Assembly: GCA_022820835.1 (NCBI GenBank)
Contig: JAJEET010000063.1
Location: 1 to 64,000, forward strand
DNA from: Candidatus Poribacteria bacterium
GTDB lineage: Bacteria; Poribacteria; WGA-4E; WGA-3G
Length of the DNA stretch: 64,000 nt
Direction of reading: 5' to 3'
Shown: in pieces, positions 46,714 through 55,931 of the stretch
How the letters are laid out: every line of letters starts with the position of its first letter
Position numbering within the stretch: the stretch's first letter is position 1
Notes under the pieces: generated by a model
Database searches by the model: none
The model's input: the letters and a program-made list of their open reading frames with translations, nothing else
Told to the model about the DNA's origin: nothing
Program-made: the position numbers and the translations under genes

Positions 46714-47603
46714 TGAATGATACACAGTCCGCCTTCGACAGCGAATTCCTCAAAAAACTCGAATACCTCTACATCGTCTCCAAAAAAATATTTGCAGGAC
46801 GTATCAAGGCAGAACGGCGTAGTACACGGCGCGGTGTGAGTGTCGAATTCGCTGATTACCGCAATTATACCGCAGGCGACGATTTTCGCTATATCGACTG
46901 GAACGCCTTCGCACGCTTGGATGAACTCCTGCTAAAACTATATGAAGAGCGGGAGGACTTACATATCTACTTCCTTGTTGATGCCAGCCAGTCAATGACC
47001 TACGGCGGTGAACTGCCAAAACTGATTTACGCGAAGCGGGTTGCCGCCGCACTCGCCTATATCGGTTTGTCTAACCTTGACCGAATTAGTATCACCACCT
47101 TCAACAATACAGGTGTAAACCGACTCCCGACAGAACGCGGTAAAGGTAAAATCTTTACCATACTTGATTTTCTCGATCAGGTTAATGGTAGTGGTGAAAC
47201 GGACTTGGAAAATGCGTTCCACAACTTTGTTCATACAACCAAACGCCGCGGTCTTGTCGTCCTAATTTCCGATCTCTTTGATCCAAGCGGATTTGCCAAT
47301 GGACTGAATGTGTTGAAGTTTCAAAAGCATGAACTCTTTGTGATTCATATCATCGACCAGAAAGAGGTAGCACCTGACCTGCTTGGAGACTACCATCTTG
47401 TTGATGTTGAGACGAGTCAGCTGCGTCAGGTCACTATCAACGAGAACCATCTCAAGCGGTATCAGGCACTGTTCCAAAAATATTGTGACGACATGGATTT
47501 GTACTGCACGCAACGAGAAATCAGTCTCGTACGGACGACAACAGAATCACCTTTTGAGGAGCTCATCCTACGTATCTTCAGGATGGGCGGTTTTGTCTCT
47601 TAA
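46710..47603 (+). CDS. DUF58-domain protein with vWA-like fold
   Basis: A 297-aa protein. The DUF58 signature is GVSVEFADYRNYTAGDDFRYIDWNAFARLDELLLKLYEEERE-like (about residues 43-80), followed by FLVDASQSMTYGG (about 88-100), a metal-ion-dependent adhesion site of the vWA fold. DUF58 proteins are the usual second gene of MoxR operons and are thought to be MoxR partners. No transmembrane segment is seen, so it is probably cytoplasmic. It overlaps moxR by 4 bases and precedes the BatA-like gene by 33 bases. Two adjacent ATG codons (46710 and 46713) are possible starts. Confidence 0.9.
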   Translation: MMNDTQSAFDSEFLKKLEYLYIVSKKIFAGRIKAERRSTRRGVSVEFADYRNYTAGDDFRYIDWNAFARLDELLLKLYEEREDLHIYFLVDASQSMTYGGELPKLIYAKRVAAALAYIGLSNLDRISITTFNNTGVNRLPTERGKGKIFTILDFLDQVNGSGETDLENAFHNFVHTTKRRGLVVLISDLFDPSGFANGLNVLKFQKHELFVIHIIDQKEVAPDLLGDYHLVDVETSQLRQVTINENHLKRYQALFQKYCDDMDLYCTQREISLVRTTTESPFEELILRIFRMGGFVS

Positions 47604-47636
47604 TAGTTTTCAGTACGATTTTTTCTGCGAAAAAAT

Positions 47637-49685
47637 ATGAATTTCTTGTCCCCTACCTCACTTTTCCTATTCGGGTTAGCGATCCCGATTGTTGCGCTGT
47701 ACATCCTTAGACTACGGCGGCGGCGTGAACCGGTCTCTACATTGATGTTCTGGGAGGAACTTTTTAGGGAACGACAGACGACCTCTCTGTTCCAGAGACT
47801 GAAGCATCTCCTATCGCTCTTGCTGCAACTCCTATTTCTTGCTCTCTTAGTGCTTGCTGTCGCGCATCCGCAATTTGCTTTCATAACGAAGTCTGCGCGG
47901 CAACTCGTTTTGATCATTGATCAATCGGCAAGCATGAACGTTGTTGAAGAAGATAACGATGGACGCACGCGGTTAGAGGTCGCTAAAGAGCGCGCCCTCC
48001 GAACCGTAGACGGACTCCGTTTTATGGACGAAATGACCGTGATTAGTTCCCATACGCGCCCTATAATTCACATCCCGTTCACCAATCATCAGAAATCACT
48101 ACGAGCAGCGATCAATGATATCCTAACCACAGACATCAGCACAAACCTCGAACCCGCTTATGATTTAGCACACGCGATTGCCCAAACTAAGCCTAACCCT
48201 GAAATCGTTATCCTCAGCGATTTTCATTCCGTTTCAGAAGATCTGCTCGCTAAACTTAAGAGCGAAACCGAAGAGGACACAGATACTGAAAAACCGGAGC
48301 AAGGGATTAAACATCACCTCATACAAATAGGGAAAGCCAACGATAATGTCGGTATTACGCAATTTCGTGTCCGCAAGAGTCTTGTTAACGCTTTCGATTA
48401 TCAAACACTGCTGCGTGTCGTCAACGCTTCAGAAGAAGATAAGAAGTTCAACGTTGAACTCTATTTCAACGAGAACCTATTTGATGTTCGTCCTTATACA
48501 CTTGCACCCGGTGAAAGTAAATCTGAGATTTTCAGTAACTTTGCATTTGAGGGTGGAAAGCTCAAAGCAGTTCTTGATATCCAAGATGCACTCGCTACGG
48601 ATAATACGGCTTATGCCACACTCCCGAAACGTGACCTCATCCCTGTTCTACTCGTGACATCAGGAAACCCATTTCTCCAGAAAGCACTCGCCGTAGATGA
48701 ACAGATAAAACTCACTGTTCTCACACCAACAGAATATGAAACCGACATCCTCCCCGAAAGTGCTACTTCACAAGAAAAAAGCGATTATCAAGTCGTTATC
48801 TTTGACGGGTACAGTCCATCTACTCTCGGTGATGGGAATTATATGTTTATCTATCCGCCTGCTGTTGATTCCTCAGAAACTTCTAATCCTGAGTTGAAAT
48901 GGAATATCGGCGCAGCGTTAGAAACACCGATTATTACCGATTGGGAACGAACGCATCCTATCTTGCAGCACGTTCACTTGGCAAACGTTCAAATCGGCAC
49001 GGCGTACCAAGTCACACCACCACCAACTGCACAGGTAATTGCCCGTTCATTTGAATCCCCCGTGTTGTTCATTGACGTTACACCGAACCGGAAAATTGTT
49101 TTTGCTGCGATCAATATCTTGGAATCTGACTTACCGTTACGCATTGCATTTCCGGTAATTATAGCGAACACGATTCAGTGGTTCCAACAACGTTCTGAAA
49201 TTCTGGAATACCATCTACATACGGGAGAAGTCCTAAAACAGCGCATTGATTCGATAGACGCGACCTATCAACCCGAATTAAAGCCAGAGACGGGTTCACA
49301 GCATCTTGTAAAAATCACAGGACCTGAGGATAAAACGTGGGAAATGCCTATTGAACGAGACGAACTGCTATTTGATCAGACGCAACGCGCCGGTTTTTAC
49401 GAATTGGAAATCTCAGAAGCAGTTGACACCACAGTCGAAGAAGCATTGTCAGATACATCCAGTTCTACAGAGGAGAGTGGTGGAACCGTATGGTCAATTA
49501 ACCTTGCTGATGCAACAGAATCGCACATCGGTGCTGATCCAGCAGTTGAAGACCTTCTTGAGGAATCAGTGACACCGAGTGGTGCTGCGCTCTTACGTTA
49601 CCCGCCGTGGGTCTACTTGGTATTCTTCGCCGTTGGGTTGAGTGTCATCGAATGGTTCCTATATCAACGCAGAAGAATCGATTAA
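47637..49685 (+). CDS. BatA-type vWA membrane protein
   Basis: A 682-aa protein beginning with the BatA N-terminal domain (MNFLSPTSLFLFGLAIPIVALYILRLRRRREPVSTLMFWEE, too long to be chance) and a second transmembrane helix (LLSLLLQLLFLALLVLAVAHP, about residues 55-76). A vWA domain follows with the MIDAS motif IIDQSASMN (about residues 93-101). The middle part is soluble and beta-rich, and a C-terminal helix (PPWVYLVFFAVGLSVIEWFLYQ) anchors the end. BatA-like proteins occur in the Bacteroides aerotolerance operon and in many MoxR operons. The exact function here is not known. No strong ribosome site is seen, so translation may depend on the DUF58 gene upstream. Confidence 0.85.
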   Translation: MNFLSPTSLFLFGLAIPIVALYILRLRRRREPVSTLMFWEELFRERQTTSLFQRLKHLLSLLLQLLFLALLVLAVAHPQFAFITKSARQLVLIIDQSASMNVVEEDNDGRTRLEVAKERALRTVDGLRFMDEMTVISSHTRPIIHIPFTNHQKSLRAAINDILTTDISTNLEPAYDLAHAIAQTKPNPEIVILSDFHSVSEDLLAKLKSETEEDTDTEKPEQGIKHHLIQIGKANDNVGITQFRVRKSLVNAFDYQTLLRVVNASEEDKKFNVELYFNENLFDVRPYTLAPGESKSEIFSNFAFEGGKLKAVLDIQDALATDNTAYATLPKRDLIPVLLVTSGNPFLQKALAVDEQIKLTVLTPTEYETDILPESATSQEKSDYQVVIFDGYSPSTLGDGNYMFIYPPAVDSSETSNPELKWNIGAALETPIITDWERTHPILQHVHLANVQIGTAYQVTPPPTAQVIARSFESPVLFIDVTPNRKIVFAAINILESDLPLRIAFPVIIANTIQWFQQRSEILEYHLHTGEVLKQRIDSIDATYQPELKPETGSQHLVKITGPEDKTWEMPIERDELLFDQTQRAGFYELEISEAVDTTVEEALSDTSSSTEESGGTVWSINLADATESHIGADPAVEDLLEESVTPSGAALLRYPPWVYLVFFAVGLSVIEWFLYQRRRID

Positions 49686-49788
49686 AGGAAGAGTAGGTGC
49701 GCTCGCGTGATGTATTTGCAACCGTTTCCAAAGCAAGCAATGGCGTTTTCAGGCAAGCGAAGCACATGTTGAATATCAACTCCTTTCC

Positions 49789-49805
49789 TCACTCCGTAGG
49801 AGTGA
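49789..49805. repeat. Short perfect hairpin
   Basis: TCACTCC (49789-49795), loop GTA, GGAGTGA (49799-49805). It sits 21 bases before the next ATG, in the 141-base gap after the BatA-like gene. It contains the same GTAGG core as the hairpins near 44003 and 45683. Confidence 0.45.
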
Positions 49806-49826
49806 TATGTCTATAGAAGAAGAATT

Positions 49827-50753
49827 ATGCTAAATTCAACGGATGCAGGTCAATCGAACAATAGCAATACCCAACCCCTCCAACCCATGCGGACGGGCGA
49901 GATTCTTGATACCACGTTCAGTTTCTATCGGAACCATTTTTTCTTGTTCCTTGGGATCGCTGCCGTCCATTTCTTTGGAAGTCTCGTGAAATATTCGTTA
50001 GAGGGATTCTTTTCAAACTCAGGTCTACCACGCATTATACCAAACCTTGTTAACATACCTTTTGCACTTGTAAGCACGGGAGCAGTCATCATCGCGACGG
50101 CTACAATTTATCTGGATGGAAATATAACGAGTAGGAATGCGTTGCAGCAAACCCTCCGTCGGTTTTGGCATCTATTAGTGTGTCATCTTATATGGGTATT
50201 AGTTGCGACGATGCCGTTTACAAGCCTGTTCTTTCTTGTACCTACTATGTCAATTGGAACATCTTTGGAATCAATCCTATTCATTCCGTTATGCCTCGCG
50301 CCATTCTCGATCTATTTTGCTGTGCGTTGGAGTTTTGTCGCTGAAACGCTTTTGCTTGAAAAAACTAACGTGCAAAATGCCTTCAAGCGGAGCAGTGAAC
50401 TGGTTCGCAGCAGATGGTGGCGAGTCTGCGGGATACTTGTCTTGATTCTCCTGTTGAGTGCCGCTATTCACTATATATTTGAAATTTCGCTTGGAATTAT
50501 CTTTGTTTTAGCAAAATCTGCAGGCGGAACGGATCTCAAAACCGTCATCCAGTGGTCAGTTATGGAGACGGAACTCGATAGCGGGAGCTTACTCTTTTAT
50601 GCAATTATGACCAGTACAGACTTAATTCTTAAGACCTTTATTTTTCCCATTTGGGTCATCGGTGTTGTACTTCTATACTTTGATCAACGGATACGAAAAG
50701 AGGGGTTTGATATTGAAATACAGACGAACACTGCTACGACTACGTCAACCTAA
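49827..50753 (+). CDS. Multi-pass membrane protein (GPDase-membrane-domain-like)
   Basis: A 308-aa protein with about six hydrophobic segments. After a polar N-terminus, MRTGEILDTTFSFYRNHFFLFLGIAAVHFF resembles the lead-in of the glycerophosphodiester-phosphodiesterase membrane domain and related uncharacterised families. The middle motif RWSFVAETLLLEKTNVQNAFKRSSELVRSRWWRV is also typical of those families (the E-x-A-x-RS-x-x-L-x-x-x-RWW pattern). No catalytic domain is attached, so no activity can be assigned. It follows the BatA-like gene by 141 bases. Element A copy 2 begins two bases after its stop codon. Confidence 0.68.
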   Translation: MLNSTDAGQSNNSNTQPLQPMRTGEILDTTFSFYRNHFFLFLGIAAVHFFGSLVKYSLEGFFSNSGLPRIIPNLVNIPFALVSTGAVIIATATIYLDGNITSRNALQQTLRRFWHLLVCHLIWVLVATMPFTSLFFLVPTMSIGTSLESILFIPLCLAPFSIYFAVRWSFVAETLLLEKTNVQNAFKRSSELVRSRWWRVCGILVLILLLSAAIHYIFEISLGIIFVLAKSAGGTDLKTVIQWSVMETELDSGSLLFYAIMTSTDLILKTFIFPIWVIGVVLLYFDQRIRKEGFDIEIQTNTATTTST

Positions 50754-50754
50754 C

Positions 50755-50997
50755 TATAGTAAAGTTTAGAATTAAAGAAACATTTCAAGTCCTAAAACAG
50801 AAACCGATAGACCCTAACCCATCGCAGAAAAAAATATAACGCAGATTTTTGCGTACAAAAAAAATTAAAGTACCTTTAAGACAAAAATCACAGCAGCCGA
50901 ACGCGTCTTTCTAGCGCGCCGAAGCCGTTACCGAGAAGATAGGAAACCGTTGGTTTCTTGGACACAGAATGTCTCATTAATTATGGGATCCACTATA
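50755..50997. mobile_element. MITE-like element, family A, copy 2
   Basis: A 243-base element with ends TATAGTAAAG and TGGGATCCACTATA, aligned nearly end to end with 43701-43955. It starts immediately downstream of the stop codon of the membrane protein gene (one base between). The 333-base gap 50754-51086 holds this element, then a promoter at 51021-51050. Confidence 0.72.
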
Positions 50998-51020
50998 AAT
51001 TAGCAGTTTCTGCAAACCGT

Positions 51021-51050
51021 TTGACATGCAGTCGTCCGGTGTGATACTAT
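51021..51050 (+). promoter_or_regulatory. Promoter of the large vWA gene
   Basis: A consensus -35 TTGACA (51021-51026) and TACTAT (51045-51050) with an 18-base spacer, 24 bases after element A copy 2. It would start transcription near 51057, 30 bases before the ATG. Confidence 0.55.
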
Positions 51051-51086
51051 AAATCATGATGTTCATAGCACTATGGAAACAAAATT

Positions 51087-53663
51087 ATGGAAATTACACG
51101 ACCCTTTTTACTGTTCTTGTTGTTACTACTACCGCTGCTTTACTACGGTTTCCGTCGTAGTCTCGTAGATCTATCGCGAACGCAACGCGTGATTAGCCTA
51201 ATTACGCGAATTATCATTGTCCTGCTGCTAATTTTCAGTGTCGCGGATGTCCAGTATCTCAAAACCGATGACAAATTAGCGGTCATGTTTCTCGCAGACA
51301 TCTCAGATAGCATTTCAGACGATGGATTGACGAAGACAACGGATTATCTCAACGAGGCACTGAAAGGACAAGGTGGGAACCAGCAAGCCGGTCTCATCGC
51401 ATTCACGGATAAGGCAAAAATAATTCAAGCGTTATCGAGAACTGAAGATAAACCTGATGCCGAATTAGAACTCGCTGAAATCAAGAAAACGTGGCTGGAT
51501 GCAGATGAGGAGGCAGGAGATACGACAAACATCGCAGAAGCCATTGAAACGGCATGGGGGTTTTTCCCAGCGAATGCCAACAAACGTATCGTCTTAATCA
51601 CAGATGGCATCGAAACACAAGGCGAAGCAATCCACACAGCACTTCGCGGAAAAGACTTCGGTATACAGATTGACACCGTGCCAATACACCCGAGCGATGA
51701 ACCGGAAGTTATGGTTCAGAAACTCGATATGCCAGCGCAAGTCAAACAAGGGGCACCCTTCAATGTAGAAGTACTCGTCTACAGCAACCATGAAGATATC
51801 GCAGAAATCCGTCTCTTCAAAAACAAGTTCGAGGTGGCTAAACAGGAAGCACGCCTTGAAGCCGGTGAGAATCGGGTGATATTTACCCAGACCGCTATGG
51901 AGAGTGGAACGCTTACCTACGATGCAATCTGCCGAACAACAGAAGACACACGCTACGATAACAACCGTGCACTTGGTATCGTTTCCGTTACAGGCAAACC
52001 CAAGGTCCTCCTGATTGATGAAAACGAGTCGCAGGCACGTTATCTCACAAGAGTCCTTGAAGATGCTAAGATTCGCGTGGATGTCCGTAATGGACTTGGC
52101 GTACCGAATGAACTTGCCGACTTACAAAATTATGAACTCATCATTTTCAGCGATGTTCCAGCGAATCGTCTGACTGAGAAACAGATGGATCTCGTCCGTA
52201 CTTATGTCCAAGACCTCGGCGGCGGCTTTATGATGCTCGGCGGTGAAAATAGCTTCGGACTTGGCGGTTATTACAAAACGCCAATCGAGGCAATTTTACC
52301 CGTCCGTACCGATACCGAAAAGAAGAAAGAGACACCATCTCTGGCGATTGTTCTGGTTATTGACAAATCTGGGAGTATGGGTGGGATCAAGATTGAGTTA
52401 GCGAAAGAGGCGGCGCGGGCATCGGTTGACCTCCTCGGACAGCGCGATCAAATCGGTGTCATCGCATTTGATGGGTCACCGTTCTGGATTTCGGAGATGC
52501 ACAATGCCTCGGATAAACAGTACATCTCGGATCAGATCGGCTCAATCGTTGCTGGCGGCGGTACAAGCCTCTATCCCGCACTTGAACAGGCTTACTTTGC
52601 GCTAACAGAGACAAGTGCTAAACTCAAGCACGTCATCGTTCTCAGTGACGGGCACTCTACACCCGGAGACTGGTACGGCATCGCGAATGCCATGTATAGT
52701 GAGAATATCACAATCTCAACAGTCGGTATCGGCAGCGGTGCCGATATGAACATGCTCGGTAACCTTGCCAATTGGGGAGGCGGTCGCGAATACTTCACCC
52801 AAGACCCGTATAACATCCCACAGATTTTCGCGAAGGAGACCGTCACAGCATCGAAATCCGCTATTATTGATGAACCTTTTATTCCGCAACAGATCAGGCC
52901 TACCCAAGTCTTGAGTGGAATCGACTTGGAACTCGCGCCGTTCCTACTCGGTTATGTTGCCACGCAACCGCGCCCTACAGCCGAAACCTTCCTCGTTTCC
53001 GACAGAGGGGATCCGCTGCTCGCGAGTTGGCAATATGGATTAGGGAAAGCTGTTGCTTTCACATCTGATGCCAAAGCGCGATGGGCTTCAGATTGGTTGG
53101 AGTGGCCAGGATACGGTAAATTCTGGACCCAACTCGTTCGCGACACGATGCGGAAAACAACGCTTAGCAACTTTCAGACAGAAGTCACGAAGGATAAAGG
53201 CACTGCCCACCTCGCCATTGATGCCCTTGGAGAGACTGGGAATTTTCTCAACGATTTGGAGAGCGACATCTCTCTCATCGGCCCCAACCTCAAGAAGCAA
53301 CAACTCGCTGTTAAACAGAGTGCGCCGGGACATTACGAACTCGATTTTCCGACAAAAGACGTTGGACCCTATTTCGTTAATATCGTGCAAAAACAGGCGG
53401 GTGAAATTGTCAATACCCAAGTGACAGGAACCGTTGTCTCCTATCCTGAAGAATACGTTGTTCACAATGCTGATGAATCGCTGCTGAGTCAACTCTCGGC
53501 AACATCAGGCGGGAAATTCGACGTTTCAGTCGAAGACGCGTTCAGAGACCCTGAAGACCCGGTTATGCTTCGGATTCACCTCTGGAGACCATTTCTCATC
53601 GCAGCACTTTGTCTGTTGCTCATAGATATTGCGTTGCGTCGAATTGATCTTATACGCCGTTAG
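51087..53663 (+). CDS. Large vWA protein with glutamine-amidotransferase-like domain
   Basis: An 858-aa membrane protein. N-terminal hydrophobic segments (FLLFLLLLLPLLYYGF, VISLITRIIIVLLLIFSVA) lead to a first vWA-like domain (AVMFLADISDSISDDG, about residues 64-79). A domain resembling class I glutamine amidotransferases follows (VLLIDENESQARYLTRVLE to GGGFMMLGGENSFGLGGY, about 305-395). A second vWA domain has an intact MIDAS motif VIDKSGSMGG (about 423-432). A C-terminal membrane helix ends in RRIDLIRR. This architecture is common in MoxR-operon neighbours. No amidotransferase catalytic Cys-His-Glu triad is evident, so it is probably a structural domain. It has its own promoter downstream of the MITE-like element. 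Confidence 0.82.
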   Translation: MEITRPFLLFLLLLLPLLYYGFRRSLVDLSRTQRVISLITRIIIVLLLIFSVADVQYLKTDDKLAVMFLADISDSISDDGLTKTTDYLNEALKGQGGNQQAGLIAFTDKAKIIQALSRTEDKPDAELELAEIKKTWLDADEEAGDTTNIAEAIETAWGFFPANANKRIVLITDGIETQGEAIHTALRGKDFGIQIDTVPIHPSDEPEVMVQKLDMPAQVKQGAPFNVEVLVYSNHEDIAEIRLFKNKFEVAKQEARLEAGENRVIFTQTAMESGTLTYDAICRTTEDTRYDNNRALGIVSVTGKPKVLLIDENESQARYLTRVLEDAKIRVDVRNGLGVPNELADLQNYELIIFSDVPANRLTEKQMDLVRTYVQDLGGGFMMLGGENSFGLGGYYKTPIEAILPVRTDTEKKKETPSLAIVLVIDKSGSMGGIKIELAKEAARASVDLLGQRDQIGVIAFDGSPFWISEMHNASDKQYISDQIGSIVAGGGTSLYPALEQAYFALTETSAKLKHVIVLSDGHSTPGDWYGIANAMYSENITISTVGIGSGADMNMLGNLANWGGGREYFTQDPYNIPQIFAKETVTASKSAIIDEPFIPQQIRPTQVLSGIDLELAPFLLGYVATQPRPTAETFLVSDRGDPLLASWQYGLGKAVAFTSDAKARWASDWLEWPGYGKFWTQLVRDTMRKTTLSNFQTEVTKDKGTAHLAIDALGETGNFLNDLESDISLIGPNLKKQQLAVKQSAPGHYELDFPTKDVGPYFVNIVQKQAGEIVNTQVTGTVVSYPEEYVVHNADESLLSQLSATSGGKFDVSVEDAFRDPEDPVMLRIHLWRPFLIAALCLLLIDIALRRIDLIRR

Positions 53664-53674
53664 GGGGATATAGA

Positions 53675-55042
53675 ATGATGGAAAGATGTAGATGGCACAT
53701 GTATATCATAACCGTTGTTGGTTGGTTTTGGTTGTGTTCGCTAACATTTGCCGCAACGATTCATGTCCCCGAAAATCAGCCGACAATTCAATCCGGTATT
53801 GATGCCGCAGAAAACGGGGACACGGTTCTGGTAAACGACGGCATTTATACGGGTGAAGGAAACGTCAATATCAGTTTCGGCGGAAAACAGATTACTGTTA
53901 AGTCACGCAACGGTGCTGAAGCAACGATTATTGATTGCCAAGAGACACCGAATACGCGAGGTTTCGCTTTTGAAAGTAAAGAAACCCATGCATCGGTCCT
54001 GAATGGGTTTACGATCAAAAACGGCGTGCATGATCTTGGTGGTGGTATCTACTGCCATACCGCCTCGCCGACGATTCAAAACTGTATCATTACACAAAAT
54101 CAAGGGACCGTGACCCGCTTTCGCGGTCAAAGTGCTGGTGGTATCTACGGAACAGATACTAACGTGCACATAACAGACTGTACAGTAACACAAAATCAAG
54201 GCTGCGGTGTGGTTTTTGAGGGAGAACGTGTATGGACCTTCAATACACTACGATCAACAATTCTCGCCAATTGCACCATTTCAGAGAATACCAATAGCGG
54301 GGTTATTTGCCAAGATCTTGCCCCTGTAACAATAAAAGACTGTACAGTACTCCAAAATGGTGAACGCGGCATTGTATCTACCTTTTTCACACGCGGCGTT
54401 TCCGTTACCAATTGCCGTATTGAGCAGAACGCAGGCGGTGGTATAGAATGCAGCGAAGAATCCTTTGCGAGAATTGAGGACTGTATTATCAAAAGAAACA
54501 GAGCCGTACACGGTGGTGGGATTTACTGCAGCCCAACATCCGAAATCGAAGTTTCAGGGTGCATCATCGCAGAAAACATAGCAACAGAGACCGGCGGTGG
54601 GATTGACGTTATTTCGACCCGAGGATCGGCAACCATCACGCATTGTACCATTACACAGAACACGGCACACGAGAAAGGCGGCGGTATTGCGACTTTCATT
54701 GAATTCAGTCAATTTACCCTCACCAATTCAATCGTTTGGGATAACCACACACATGGAGACTATGCGGAAGTCTCGCCAGGAGGTAGACGTGTAATCATTA
54801 AGTCGTGTGATATCCGAGGCGGGTTTGCAGGAATGGGGCGTGAGCCAGATGACGAGTGGTTCATCTATGAAAACAACATTGACACGAACCCACGTTTCAT
54901 CAATGCTGATGCCGGTGACTACCGCCTGAAACCGGATAGTCCGGCAGCATTGATGGGAGCACATCCACCATTTGGTGGTGTCGCTGCGGTAACGCACAAG
55001 CAAAAGCAGTTGGTAACATGGGCAGAACTCAAGATTAATTAG
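53675..55042 (+). CDS. Secreted right-handed beta-helix protein
   Basis: A 455-aa protein. The signal peptide ends around LTFAATIHVP, followed by NQPTIQSGIDAAENGDTVLVNDGIYTGEG, a DUF1565/NosD-like opening. Parallel beta-helix repeats follow (for example TIQNCIITQNQG, HITDCTVTQNQG, TIKDCTVLQNGERG, RIEDCIIKRNRAVHGGGIYC). The C-terminal NTNPRFINADAGDYRLKPDSPA motif is typical of these surface polysaccharide-binding or lyase-like proteins. No catalytic residues of a known pectate-lyase family were recognised. It lies 11 bases after the large vWA gene and may be co-transcribed with it. Starts at 53675 or 53678; a GGGGGAT stretch precedes. Confidence 0.82.
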   Translation: MMERCRWHMYIITVVGWFWLCSLTFAATIHVPENQPTIQSGIDAAENGDTVLVNDGIYTGEGNVNISFGGKQITVKSRNGAEATIIDCQETPNTRGFAFESKETHASVLNGFTIKNGVHDLGGGIYCHTASPTIQNCIITQNQGTVTRFRGQSAGGIYGTDTNVHITDCTVTQNQGCGVVFEGERVWTFNTLRSTILANCTISENTNSGVICQDLAPVTIKDCTVLQNGERGIVSTFFTRGVSVTNCRIEQNAGGGIECSEESFARIEDCIIKRNRAVHGGGIYCSPTSEIEVSGCIIAENIATETGGGIDVISTRGSATITHCTITQNTAHEKGGGIATFIEFSQFTLTNSIVWDNHTHGDYAEVSPGGRRVIIKSCDIRGGFAGMGREPDDEWFIYENNIDTNPRFINADAGDYRLKPDSPAALMGAHPPFGGVAAVTHKQKQLVTWAELKIN

Positions 55043-55072
55043 CGCAATTGGGTAGGAGGCATAAAATACACA

Positions 55073-55897
55073 ATGGCATTTCAATTTCAGGATTCTATGG
55101 TAAACGAATACCTCTCACAAGGTTACCTGATTTTTCAAGGGATTGTTCCGCCGTCGTTGCTCACCGATTTGCGTCGTGAAGCAGAGAAGGCACGCGACCT
55201 CGCACATAAGCTCAACGGACCGCAGACGCAACGCATTCAACCGCTCTCGAATTACGGTGATGAATTAGACTTGAAGCCTTTTTACGACTACACAGAACTA
55301 CCCGAACTTAGAGACGCTATCGAAAAATTGCTTGGACCTGACTATACACACGGACATGTTGACATCATGGGACTCCTCGTTGAACCGCTTGAGTATCCGT
55401 GGCATATCGGTTGGCATCGAGACGGCGTTGTTGAGGTCCCACTGGAAGCACGGGATGAGATCATCAACGCGAAGTTAGCAGAAGTTTGGCACGATTTGCG
55501 ACACTTCAATCAGGTCAACTGTGCGATTTATGCGGATTCTTGTACGTGGTTCGTGCCGGGTAGCCATCTGCGTCAGTGGGACCTGCCGGGTGAAGAGCAA
55601 TCCACAAAGGATCCAAAACTCCGAAAACCTGCTGAAGGGCAGTCTAATACTGAGGCTGAACGATACTGCTTAGAACATTGTAGACAGTTCCCTGGGGCAG
55701 TTCAAGTGCATCTGGGACCCGGCGACTTCATGGTTTACCGAAACCTTGCGTGGCATACCGGGAACTACATCACCTACCAACCGCGTGCAACCATCCACGA
55801 TGTCGTCCGGTACGAAGGCAAGAAAGACTGGACGGACTGGCAACAGACGAAACTGGATGCTGTTAAACGCATGAAGGAAAAGCAGTCCGAAGCATAG
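55073..55897 (+). CDS. Phytanoyl-CoA dioxygenase (PhyH) family protein
   Basis: A 274-aa Fe(II)/2-oxoglutarate-dependent oxygenase. The N-terminal VNEYLSQGYLIFQGIVPPSLL is the PhyH opening. Iron ligands are HRD (H115, D117, in WHIGWHRDGV) and H228 (in VYRNLAWHTGNY), with an Arg about residue 241 (QPRATIHDV) placed to bind 2-oxoglutarate. Members hydroxylate diverse small molecules; the substrate here is unknown. AGGAGG lies 13 bases before the ATG. It follows the beta-helix gene by 30 bases. Confidence 0.88.
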   Translation: MAFQFQDSMVNEYLSQGYLIFQGIVPPSLLTDLRREAEKARDLAHKLNGPQTQRIQPLSNYGDELDLKPFYDYTELPELRDAIEKLLGPDYTHGHVDIMGLLVEPLEYPWHIGWHRDGVVEVPLEARDEIINAKLAEVWHDLRHFNQVNCAIYADSCTWFVPGSHLRQWDLPGEEQSTKDPKLRKPAEGQSNTEAERYCLEHCRQFPGAVQVHLGPGDFMVYRNLAWHTGNYITYQPRATIHDVVRYEGKKDWTDWQQTKLDAVKRMKEKQSEA

Positions 55898-55931
55898 CGT
55901 TAATCCAATTGTCTGAAATCAACAGACCTGA

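Noticed and set aside
51087-53663. Large vWA protein as an active amidotransferase
   Set aside because: The amidotransferase-like middle domain does not show a clear catalytic triad; such domains in vWA proteins are usually structural.
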